A stretch of 64,000 nucleotides of DNA, taken from positions 62,001 to 126,000 of the forward strand of contig JAKZAN010000081.1 in the NCBI GenBank assembly GCA_023053545.1, read 5' to 3'. The DNA is from Lepidurus packardi (taxonomy: Eukaryota; Arthropoda; Branchiopoda; Notostraca; Triopsidae). The position numbers were made by a program, and so were the translations under genes. A model generated the notes under the pieces. That model was not told where the DNA came from. It ran no database searches and saw nothing but the letters and a program-made list of their open reading frames with translations. Numbering within the stretch: position 1 is the stretch's first letter; each line of letters opens with the position of its first letter. Below are positions 1 to 10,100 of the stretch, one piece after another.

Positions 1-44
1 AATTCCTTACGGACTGAATCATTTCCTTACGGACTGAATTAATT

Positions 45-733
45 CTTTATTATTGATTGAATTCCTTTCTTACTGAATTAATTTCATACGGACGGAATTA
101 ATTATTTACGGTCTGAATTAATTCCGTACGGATTTAATTAATTCCTTACGGACTTAATTAATTCCTTACGTACTTAATTAATTCTTTACGGTCTGAATTA
201 ATTCCGTACGGATTTAATTAATTCCTTACGGACTGAAATAATTCCTTACGGACTGAATTAAGTCCTTACGGACTGAATCAATTCCTTAAAGACTGAATAA
301 ATTCCTTACGGACTGAATTAATTCCTTACGGACTGAATCAATTCCTTACGGACTGAATTAATTCCTTACGGACTGAATTAATTCCTTACGGACTGAATCA
401 TTTCCTTACGGACTGAATTAATTCTTTAGGATTGATTGAATTCCTTTCTTACTGAATTAATTTCATACGGACGGAATTAATTCTTTACGGACTTAATTAA
501 TTCCTTACGTACTTAATTAATTCTTTACGGTCTGAATTTATTCCTTACGGACTGAATTATTTCCTTACGGACTGAATTAATTCTTTAGGATTGATTGAAT
601 TCCTTTCTTAATGAATTAATTCCTTACGGACTGAATTAATTCCTTAATTAATTCCATACGGACTGAATTAATTTCATACGGACTGAATTAATTCATTACG
701 GACTTATTTAATCGATTTCGGACTGAATTAATT
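45..733 (+). repeat. Segmental copy of 2870-3558
   Basis: Variant markers (CTTTATTATTG at 45, CTTTAGG at 420, ATCGATTTCGG near 716) recur at a constant +2,825 bp, at 2870, 3245 and 3541. The two stretches therefore look like copies without net length change, although scattered point differences were not counted. Confidence 0.85.
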
Positions 734-748
734 CCTTAAGGAATTAAT
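727..748. repeat. 22-bp perfect palindrome in a satellite unit
   Basis: Two units meet so that TTAATTCCTTAAGGAATTAA (728-747) is self-complementary, and one further base pair on each side makes 22 bp. The same palindrome occurs at 12779-12800 in the duplicated segment. It differs from the ordinary unit by loss of the ACGG core and could form a small cruciform. A role is not shown. Confidence 0.8.
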
Positions 749-2000
749 GAATTACTTACGGACTTAATTAATTCATTACGGACTGAAATAATTTCTTACG
801 GACTGAATGATTTCATTACGGACCTAATTAAATCCTTACAGACTGAATTTATTCCTTATGGGCTGAATTAATTCCTTACGGACTGAATCAAATCACTGAA
901 TAAATTCCTTACGGACTGAATTAATTCCTTACTTACTGAATTAATTCCTTACCGATTTTATTAATTCCTTTCGGAATGAATTGATTCCTAACGTACTAAT
1001 TAGTTCCTTACGAACTTAATTAATTCATTACGGACTGAATTAATTATTTTGGATTGATTGAATTCCTTACTTACTGAATTAATTCCTTACGGACTGAATT
1101 AATTCCTTACGGACTGAATTAATTCCTTACGGACTGAATTAATTCCTTACGGACTGAATTAATTCCTTACGGACTGAATTAATACCTTACGGACTGAATC
1201 AAATCACTGAATAAATTCCTTACGGACTGAATTAATTCCTTACGGACTGAATCAAATCACTGAATAAATTCCTTACGGATTGAATTAATTCCTTACGGAC
1301 TGAATTAATTCCTTTAGGAATGAATTAATTCCTTGCGGACGGAAATAATTCCTTACGGACTGAATTAATTAATTACGGACTGAATTTATTTATTACGGAC
1401 TTAATTAAATCCTTACAGACTGAATTAATTCCTTACGTAAATAATTAATTCCTTACGGACTGAATTAATTCCTTACGGACTGAATTAATTCCTTACGGAC
1501 TGAATTAATTCCTTACGGACTGAATTAATACCTTACGGACTGAATTAAATCCTTACGGACTGAATTCATTTCCTTACGGACTTAATTTATTCCTTACGGA
1601 ATATATTAATTCCTTACGGACTGAATTAATTCTTTACGGACTGAATTAATTCCTTACGGACTGAATTAATTCCTTACGGACTGAATTAATTCCTTACGGA
1701 CGGAATTAATTCTTTACGGACTTAATTAATTCTTTACGGACTTAATTAATTCCTTACGGACTTAATGAATTCCTTACGTACTTAATTAATTCTTTACGGT
1801 CTGAATTAATTCCTTACGGACTGATTTAATTCATTATGGACTTAACTAATTCCGTAAGGAATGAATGAATTAATTACGGACTGAGTTAATTCCTTACGGA
1901 CTGAAATAATTCCTTACGGACTGAATCAATTCCTTACGGACTGAATTAATACCTTACGGACTGAATTAAATCCTTACGGACTGAATTAATTCCTTAAGGA
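735..2000 (+). repeat. Segment duplicated at 12787-14052
   Basis: This segment holds rare variants such as GAATGATTTCATTACGG, CCTTATGGGCTG, GAATCAAATCACTGAATAAA and CATTATGGACTTAACTAA. All recur in the same order 12,052 bp to the right; CCTTAAGG at 735/12787, CATTATGG at 1832/13884 and CCTTAAGGAC at 1993/14045 give exactly the same offset. The copies therefore have no net insertion or deletion over about 1.27 kb. Confidence 0.9.
1809..1862. repeat. Inverted-core monomer forming an 11-bp inverted repeat
   Basis: ATTCCTTACGG at 1809-1819 is followed by its exact reverse complement CCGTAAGGAAT at 1852-1862, with a 32-base spacer. The second arm is a satellite unit whose core reads CCGTAAGG instead of CCTTACGG, as if TTAC had been flipped to GTAA. 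The same marker block recurs near 13.9, 23.4, 30.5, 31.6, 32.5, 40.7, 61.4 and 63.7 kb; the 13.9-kb copy has a point change in the second arm. Confidence 0.85.
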
Positions 2001-2079
2001 CTTAATTAATTCCTTACGGACTGAATAAATTCTTTAGGATTGATTGAATTCCATTCTTACTGAATTAATTCCTTACGGA

Positions 2080-3157
2080 CTGAATTAATTCCTTACGGAC
2101 TGAATTAATTCCTTACGGACTTAATTAATTCCTTACGGACTTAATTAATTCCTTACGGACTATATTAATTCCTTACGGACTGAATTAATTCATTAAGGAC
2201 TGAATTAATTCCTTACGGACTGAATTAATTCCTTACGGACTGAATCAATTCCTTACGGACTGAATTAATTCCTTACGGACTGAATTAATTCCTTACGGAC
2301 TGAATCATTTCCTTACGGACTGAATTAATTCTTTATTATTGATTGAATTCCTTTCTTACTGAATTAATTTCATACGGACGGAATTAATTATTTACGGTCT
2401 GAATTAATTCCGTACGGATTTAATTAATTCCTTACGGACTTAATTAATTCCTTACGTACTTAATTAATTCTTTACGGTCTGAATTAATTCCGTACGGATT
2501 TAATTAATTCCTTACGGACTGAAATAATTCCTTACGGACTGAATTAAGTCCTTACGGACTGAATCAATTCCTTACAGACTGAATAAATTCCTTACGGACT
2601 GAATTAATTCCTTACGGACTGAATTAATTCCTTACGGACTGAATTAATTCCTTACGGACTTAATTAATTCCTTACGGACTTAATTAATTCCTTACGGACT
2701 ATATTAATTCCTTACGGACTGAATTAATTCATTAAGGACTGAATTAATTCCTTACGGACTGAATTAATTCCTTACGGACTGAATCAATTCCTTACGGACT
2801 GAATTAATTCCATACGGACTGAATTAATTCCTTACGGACTGAATCATTTCCTTACGGACTGAATTAATTCTTTATTATTGATTGAATTCCTTTCTTACTG
2901 AATTAATTTCATACGGACGGAATTAATTATTTACGGTCTGAATTAATTCCGTACGGATTTAATTAATTCCTTACGGATTTAATTAATTCCTTACGTACTT
3001 AATTAATTCTTTACGGTCTGAATTAATTCCGTACGGATTTAATTAATTCCTTACGGACTGAAATAATTCCTTACGGACTGAATTAAGTCCTTACGGACTG
3101 AATCAATTCCTTACAGACTGAATAAATTCCTTACGGACTGAATTAATTCCTTACGGA
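2080..3157 (+). repeat. 539-bp tandem duplication
   Basis: CATTAAGGAC occurs at 2191 and 2730, and CTTTATTATTG at 2331 and 2870; both pairs are 539 bp apart. This is 27 monomers minus one base, the missing base coming from the 19-bp variant unit. Outer edges are approximate to within about 30 bp. Confidence 0.85.
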
Positions 3158-3244
3158 CTGAATCAATTCCTTACGGACTGAATTAATTCCTTACGGACTG
3201 AATTAATTCCTTACGGACTGAATCATTTCCTTACGGACTGAATT

Positions 3245-5591
3245 AATTCTTTAGGATTGATTGAATTCCTTTCTTACTGAATTAATTTCATACGGACGGA
3301 ATTAATTCTTTACGGACTTAATTAATTCCTTACGTACTTAATTAATTCTTTACGGTCTGAATTTATTCCTTACGGACTGAATTATTTCCTTACGGACTGA
3401 ATTAATTCTTTAGGATTGATTGAATTCCTTTCTTAATGAATTAATTCCTTACGGACTGAATTAATTCCTTAATTAATTCCATACGGACTGAATTAATTTC
3501 ATACGGACTGAATTAATTCATTACGGACTTATTTAATCGATTTCGGACTGAATTAATTCCTTACGTACTGAACTTATTCCTTACGGACTGAATTAATTCC
3601 TTACGGACTGAATTAATTCCTTACGGACTGAATTAATTCCTTACGGACTGAATTAATACCTTACGGACTGAATTAAATCCTTACGGACTGAATTAATTCC
3701 TTACGGACTGAGTTAATTCCTTACGGACTGAATTAATTCTTTAGGATTGATTGAATTCCATTCTTACTGAATTAATTCCTTACGGACTGAATTAATTCTT
3801 TTGGATTAATTGAATTCCATTCTTACTGAATTAATTCCTTACGGACTGAATTATTTCCTTACGGACTGAATTAATTCTTTAGGATTGATTGAATTCCATT
3901 CTTACTGAAATAATTCCTTACGGACTGAATTAAGTCCTTACGGACTGAATCAATTCCTTACAGACTGAATTAATTCCTTACGGACAGAATTAATTCCTTA
4001 CGGACTGAATCATTTCCTTACGGACTGAATTAATTCTTTAGGATTGATTGAATTCCATTCTTACTGAATTAATTCCTTACGGACTGAACTATTTCCTTAC
4101 GGACTGAATTAATTCTTTAGGATTGATTGAATTCCAATCTTACTGAAATAATTCCTTACGGACTGAATTAATTCCTTACGGACTGAATCAATTCCTTACG
4201 GACTGAATTAATTCCTTACGGACTGAATTAATTCCTTACGGACTGAATCATTTCCTTACGGACTGAATTAATTCTTTAGGATTGATTGAATTCCTTTCTT
4301 ACTGAATTAATTTCATACGGACGGAATTAATTCTTTACGGACTTAATTAATTCCTTACGTACTTAATTAATTCTTTACGGTCTGAATTAATTCCTTACGG
4401 ACTGAATTATTTCCTTACGGACTGAATTAATTCTTTAGGATTGATTGAATTCCTTTCTTAATGAATTAATTCCTTACGGACTGAATTAATTCCTTAATTA
4501 ATTCCATACGGACTGAATTAATTTCATACGGACTGAATTAATTCATTACGGACTTAATTAATCGATTTCATACTGAATTAATTCCTTACGTACTGAACTT
4601 ATTCCTTACGGACTGAATTAATTCCTTACGGACTGAATTAATTCCTTACGGACTGAATTAATTCCTTACGGACTGAATTAATACCTTACGGACTGAATTA
4701 AATCCTTACGGACTGAATTAATTCCTTACGGACTGAGTTAATTCCTTACGGACTGAATTAATTCTTTAGGATTGATTGAATTCCATTCTTACTGAATTAA
4801 TTCCTTACGGACTGAATTAATTCTTTAGGATTAATTGAATTCCATTCTTACTGAATTAATTCCTTACGGACTGAATTATTTCCTTACGGACTGAATTAAT
4901 TCTTTAGGATTGATTGAATTCCATTCTTACTGAAATAATTCCTTACGGACTGAATTAAGTCCTTACGGACTGAATCAATTCCTTACAGACTGAATTAATT
5001 CCTTACGGACAGAATTAATTCCTTACGGACTGAATCATTTCCTTACGGACTGAATTAATTCTTTAGGATTGATTGAATTCCATTCTTACTGAATTAATTC
5101 CTTACGGACTGAATTAATTCTTTAGGATTAATTGAATTCCATTCTTACTGAATTAATTCCTTACGGACTGAATTATTTCCTTACGGACTGAATTAATTCT
5201 TTAGGATTGATTGAATTCCATTCTTACTGAAATAATTCCTTACGGACTGAATTAAGCTCTTACGGACTGAATCAATTCCTTACAGACTGAATTAATTCCT
5301 TACGGACAGAATTAATTCCTTACGGACTGAATCATTTCCTTACGGACTGAATTAATTCTTTAGGATTGATTGAATTCCATTCTTACTGAATTAATTCCTT
5401 ACGGACTGAACTATTTCCTTACGGACTGAATTAATTCTTTAGGATTGATTGAATTCCAATCTTACTGAAATAATTCCTTACGGACTGAATTAATTCCTTA
5501 CGGACTGAATCAATTCCTTACGGACTGAATTAATTCCTTACGGACTGAATTAATTCCTTACGGACTGAATCATTTCCTTACGGACTGAATT
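3245..5591 (+). repeat. 1,025-bp higher-order repeat (two units, second lengthened)
   Basis: The string AATTCTTTAGG followed by CCTTTCTTACTG and ATACGGACGG starts at 3245 and 4270 (1,025 bp) and again at 5592 (1,322 bp). The extra 297 bp is an internal tandem duplication at 4741-5334. The same 1,025-bp period is seen at 14380/15405/16430 and 24334/25359, so it is a real structural unit of this array. Confidence 0.88.
4741..5334 (+). repeat. 297-bp tandem duplication
   Basis: Copy one is about 4741-5037 and copy two about 5038-5334. The marker GGATTAATTG is at 4828 and 5125. The one difference I noticed is AAGTCCTTACGG versus AAGCTCTTACGG near 5255, so the duplication looks recent. Confidence 0.85.
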
Positions 5592-6979
5592 AATTCTTTA
5601 GGATTGATTGAATTCCTTTCTTACTGAATTAATTTCATACGGACGGAATTAATTCTTTACGGACTTAATTAATTCCTTACGTACTTAATTAATTCTTTAC
5701 GGTCTGAATTAATTCCTTACGGACTGAATTATTTCCTTACGGACTGAATTAATTCTTTAGGATTGATTGAATTCCTTTCTTAATGAATTAATTCCTTACG
5801 GACTGAATTAATTCCTTAATTAATTCCATACGGACTGAATTAATTTCATACGGACTGAATTAATTCATTACGGACTTAATTAATCGATTTCGGACTGAAT
5901 TAATTCCTTACGGACTGAGTTAATTCCTTACGGACTGAATTAATTCTTTAGGATTGATTGAATTCCATTCTTACTGAATTAATTCCTTACGGACTGAATT
6001 AATTCTTTAGGATTGATTGAATTCCATTCTTATTGAATTAATTCCTTACGGACTGAATTATTTCCTTACGGACTGAATTAATTCTTTAGGATTGATTGAA
6101 TTCCATTCTTACTGAAATAATTCCTTACGGACTGAATTAATTCCTTACGGACTGAATCAATTCCTTACGGACTGAATTAATTCCTTACGGACTGAATTAA
6201 TTCCTTACGGACTGAATTAATTCCTTACGGACTGAATCATTTCCTTACGGACTGAATTAATTCTTTAGGATTGATTGAATTCCATTCTTACTGAATTAAT
6301 TCCTTACGGACTGAATTAATTCTTTAGGATTGATTGAATTCCATTCTTACTGAAATAATTCCTTACGGACTGAATTAATTCCTTACGGACTGAATCAATT
6401 CCTTACGGACTGAATTAATTCCTTACGGACTGAATTAATTCCTTACGGACTGAATTAATACCTTACGGACTGAATTAAATCCTTACGGACTGAAATAATT
6501 CCTTACGGACTTAATTAATTCCTTACGGACTGAATTAATTCCTTACGGACTGAATTAATACCTTACGGACTGAAATAATTCCTTACGGACTGAATTAATT
6601 CCTTACGGACTGAATTAATTCTTTAGGATTGATTGAATTCCATTCTTACTGAATTAATTCCTTACGGACTGAATTAATTCTTTAGGATTGATTGAATTCC
6701 ATTCTTACTGAAATAATTCCTTACGGACTGAATTAATTCCTTACGGACTGAATCAATTCCTTACGGACTGAATTAATTCCTTACGGACTGAATTAATTCC
6801 TTACGGAATTAATTAATTGCTTACGGACTTAATTTATTCCTTACGGACTATATTAATTCCTTACGGACAGAATTAATTCATTACGGACTGAATTAATTCC
6901 TTACGGACTGAATTAATTCCTTACGGACGGAATTAATTCTTTACGGACTTAATTAATTCCTTACGGACTTAATGAATTC

Positions 6980-6984
6980 CTTAC
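6980..6984. repeat. 5-bp target-site duplication, left copy
   Basis: CTTAC directly precedes the TG of the 5' LTR and is repeated at 11214-11218 after the element's terminal CA. Five bases is within the 4-6 bp range usual for Ty3/gypsy integration. Removing the element and one copy restores an uninterrupted satellite that matches the array elsewhere (empty paralogue at 27686-27690). Confidence 0.93.
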
Positions 6985-6987
6985 TGG

Positions 6988-7017
6988 TATATATATGTAT
7001 ATATATATGTATGTATG
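6988..7017. repeat. TA/TG microsatellite inside the LTR
   Basis: Thirty bases of alternating TA with interspersed TG steps, starting three bases inside the LTR. It is probably part of the U3 region and prone to length change. It differs clearly from the surrounding satellite. Confidence 0.9.
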
Positions 7018-7057
7018 ACCTGACCTGAGATGGGAGGTGCTTAATAACCCGGCTGGG

Positions 7058-7063
7058 TATAAA
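7058..7063 (+). promoter_or_regulatory. Candidate TATA box of the LTR promoter
   Basis: TATAAA lies in GGGTATAAAGGG, 39 bp before the LTR end. A start 25-30 bp downstream would fall near 7085-7093, leaving a very short R-U5. It is the only good TATA match in the LTR. The call is by motif and position only. Confidence 0.55.
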
Positions 7064-7102
7064 GGGTGACCCTTCTTGTAAATACAGGTAGTGAACACGA
7101 CA

Positions 7103-7120
7103 TGGCGCAGTCGGTAGGAT
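7103..7120 (+). promoter_or_regulatory. Primer-binding site, tRNA-Ser type
   Basis: TGGCGCAGTCGGTAGGAT starts directly after the LTR's terminal CA. Its complement, ending ...ACCGACTGCGCCA, fits the 3' end of animal tRNA-Ser isoacceptors as I remember them (T-stem, acceptor stem, CCA). Serine tRNA priming is known for Mag elements. The exact host tRNA match cannot be checked here. Confidence 0.8.
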
Positions 7121-7128
7121 CCAGAAAC

Positions 7129-10100
7129 ATGGATCGTATGGACCACATTGTGACTTCCATCTCTCCACCGAAATTGGACTTGCAGGTCCAAAAGTACGAC
7201 GATTTTAAAGTATGGAGAGAAAAGTGGGAATATTTTTCCCTTTTGTCAAAGTTTCAAAATGAACCGCCGGAGTTCCAAGTGGCATTACTGTGCTCTTGTT
7301 TAAGTGATGAGACTTTGAAAATTGTGAACAATTTAGACTTGACGAAAGAGCAGAGGGACAAAGAACTGCCGGCCATAATTGAAGCACTCGATGGGTACGC
7401 AAAAGGGGAAAGTAACGAAATGTTAGAACGCCACAAGTTCAACCAGCGAAATCAAAGGGAGGGAGAAACATTTCAAGAATTCCTCACGGACCTGAAGCAT
7501 CTCATCAAGGCGTGCAACTTTTGCGACACCTGCAGAGACGGCATTTTGCGGGACCGAATTTTGGAAGGAGTAGCTGAACAAAAGACAAGAGAACGTCTCC
7601 TCAACGTTAAAACCATCGACTTAAAAAAGGCCATACAGATTTGCATGATGGCTGAGTCATCGGCACAACAGATGCAGACCCTACAGAAACAGAAAGAGTA
7701 CGGAATGAACCGATTGCAGAAAGGAAGATACGAGACAAGGGGGAAACCGGACCAGGGTAGCAAGGTCAATCCGGACCACGGCGGCAGGTCAACAAACAAA
7801 AGGAACGAATCGGCGGATCCCACGAGACTGGAAGAAGAGCAATTAACATGCAAATGTGAATTTTGCCTAAGAAACCACCACAAAGGAAGAAGGAATTGTC
7901 CAGCTTTTGGGAAAAGATGCATAAAATGCAAGAAGCTAAACCATTTTCTTGGGTCAAAGTTCTGTAGACCAGCAACACTAAACGAGTTTCGAGTGGCGGA
8001 AGAAGAAGATGATGAAATCCTGTATTTGGGTGCGATGGAAGAAAGCCCGTCAAAACCCAAATGGGATACGGTAATACAACTGCATACTAAACAAGGTTTC
8101 AAACCTGTTACCTTTAAAATTGATTCAGGCGCGGATGTCACAGCCATTCCACTAACACTAAGCCGCCAACTCGGAATACGGGATGAGGACCTACGGCCAA
8201 CTACAGCGACACTACGGGGACCCATCCCTATAAAACTCAGATGTGTAGGTGTGTGGCAAACGAAGATGAAATGGAAAAACAATGTATCGGTAGATAATGT
8301 GTATGTCATAGACGGGCTAACACAGCCACTACTAGGGAAACCAAATATACAAGACTTGAAAATTGTGACGCTGAATTTTTTGGAGGACCATCAGGTGAAA
8401 GATACGCCAAATACAATCCCTAGCTACTTGGTCCCGTTCGAGCAATCATTTTCGGGATTAGGGAAATTGAAAGGAGCACCATTTCAGATCACGCTGAAAG
8501 AGGATGCGAAGCCTTGGGCCATCACAGCACCGAGAAGAATCCCTTACCCGTATTTAAACAAGGTAAAGGCGGAGCTGGAAAGAATGCAACAGATGGAAGT
8601 AATCATAAAGGTGGACGAGCCAACAGACTGGTGCCATCCAATAGTAGTTGTACCAAAGCCGAATGGAGACATACGTCTATGCTTAGACCTAACCAAACTA
8701 AATGGGCAAGTGAAGAGAGAATACCGGATGTTGGAATCCGTAGAAGACTGTCTAGCAAAGATTGGGAATGCAAAATACTTTACCAAGCTAGATGCCAACT
8801 CCGGATACTGGCAAATCCCCTTGGCTTCTGAAAGCCAGAAGTTAACAACATTTATCACGCCATTTGGGAGATTTTGCTGCCTCAGAGCCCCATTCGGAGT
8901 TAGTTCACTCCCAGAACATTTTTCCGGACGAATGGATAAAATAATAGAGGGATGCGATGGCGTCACCAAGATCATGGATGATCTTCTCATTGGGGCGGAA
9001 TACACAAGTACATTGGCAGCCAGAACTATACAAGTTGTGAGAAGGGCACAAGAAGAGGGGCTGACGTTTAACAGAGAGAAATGCGAATTCGAAAAAAGAG
9101 AAGTAAAATTCGCGGGACATATAATCAGCAATAAAGGAGTAAGTGCAGATCCGGAAAAGGTAGCAGCAATCACGGACTTCAAATCCCCGCAAAACCTCAC
9201 AGAACTCAAGAGATTCCTTGGTATGGCGAATCAGTTGGCACACTTCTCACCAAAATTAGCTGAAGCAACACTGCCCCTACGAGATCTCCTGAAAAAGTCC
9301 AACGAATGGATGTGGACCCCAAAACACGAATCGGCATTTCGCAAAGTTAAGACATTATTGACGTCGACACCAGTACTAACACATTATGATGTCAATCGGT
9401 CAACCAAGATAGTGGTAGATTCAAGCCGAAAAAATGGAATAAGCTATGTTCTGTTGCAACAAAAAGAAAACGTGTGGAGGCCGGTAAGCTATGGGTCAAG
9501 ATATCTGGGTCCGCATGAGGAAAACTACGCCATGATTGAACTCGAATGCTTAGCGGCTACGTGGGGATGCGAAAAAGCAAAATATTACTTGCTTGGACTT
9601 CCTAACTTTATCCTCGAAACGGACCACAAACCCTTGATCCCCATATTGAACTCCAAATGCCTGGATCAGTTGTCACCGAGGTTACAACGCTTGCGAATGA
9701 AGCTCATTCCATTCAACTTCAAAGCTAAATGGATTCCAGGAAAGGAAAATCTGACAGCAGATGCACTGTCCCGGGCTCCAGTTCGACAAGCCAACCGGGG
9801 TGAAGAATTGGCGGAAAACAAAGTTGAGGCTCACATAGGAGAAATATTGAAAGTCTCCTTCAATCTCGCTGACCAGAAGCTAAGCCAATTCCGAAAAGAG
9901 CTAGCGTATGACCCACAAACCGCACAAACAATGCAATATGTCACACATGGGTGGCCTAAGATAATCAGCGAAACCGACGAGGCGTACCCTTACTGGAAGG
10001 TAAGAGGGGATCTCACTATTAAGGACAACCTTCTTCTCAAGAACAACCGCTTGATTGTCCCGAAAAGAATGAGACGAGAAGTGTTGGCTACTCTTCATCA

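Larger units (their letters stand above)
1..6979 (+). repeat. 20-bp satellite array, left part
   Basis: Head-to-tail copies of a 20-bp unit with consensus TTAATTCCTTACGGACTGAA fill the whole interval, and the array starts before base 1. Common variants are a 39-bp dimer (CTTTAGGATTGATTG followed by GAATTCCATTCTTACTGAA, so 20+19 bp), ACTTAATTAATT, GAATCATTTCC, ATACGGACGG and a shortened unit CCTTAATTAATTCC. Twenty is not a multiple of three and each unit carries TAA and TGA, so no long reading frame survives and the DNA is non-coding. The variants recur in fixed order, which shows higher-order repeats. No gene, RNA or promoter is visible. Confidence 0.98.
6985..7102 (+). repeat. 5' long terminal repeat, 118 bp
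   Basis: It begins with TGG after the target duplication and ends with CA immediately before the TGG of the primer-binding site, the canonical TG...CA layout. It is very short for an LTR, but Mag-family LTRs are known to be under 100-200 bp. It contains a TA/TG microsatellite in its first third and a TATAAA box at 7058. A 13-base stretch around 7066 (AAGGGT, G, ACCCTT) is self-complementary. A canonical AATAAA is absent; the nearest is TTAATAAC near 7041. Because the 3' copy is missing, the LTR cannot be confirmed by comparison of two copies. Confidence 0.82.

Noticed and set aside
421-436. TTAGG arthropod-type telomere repeat
   Set aside because: TTAGG occurs only once inside each CTTTAGGATTG variant unit, never in tandem.
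1-6979. CRISPR array
   Set aside because: The 20-bp repeats are contiguous with no unique spacers, and the rest of the window is eukaryotic.
7103-7114. tRNA A-box-like string TGGCGCAGTCGG
   Set aside because: It fits an A-box pattern by chance; no B box or cloverleaf follows, and its position right after the LTR makes it the primer-binding site.
7066-7128. Upstream extension of gag-pol from 7066
   Set aside because: The codon at 7066 is GTG inside the LTR, with an in-frame TAA at 7060. Eukaryotic translation would start at an ATG; 7102 and 7129 are the candidates.
7473-8309. Long minus-strand reading frame (about 278 codons) opposite gag
   Set aside because: It lies wholly within the gag-pol gene on the other strand, has no recognisable domain, and its composition follows from the sense codons.
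8544-9209. Minus-strand reading frame opposite the reverse transcriptase
   Set aside because: Shadow of the RT coding sequence; no motif and no promoter of its own.
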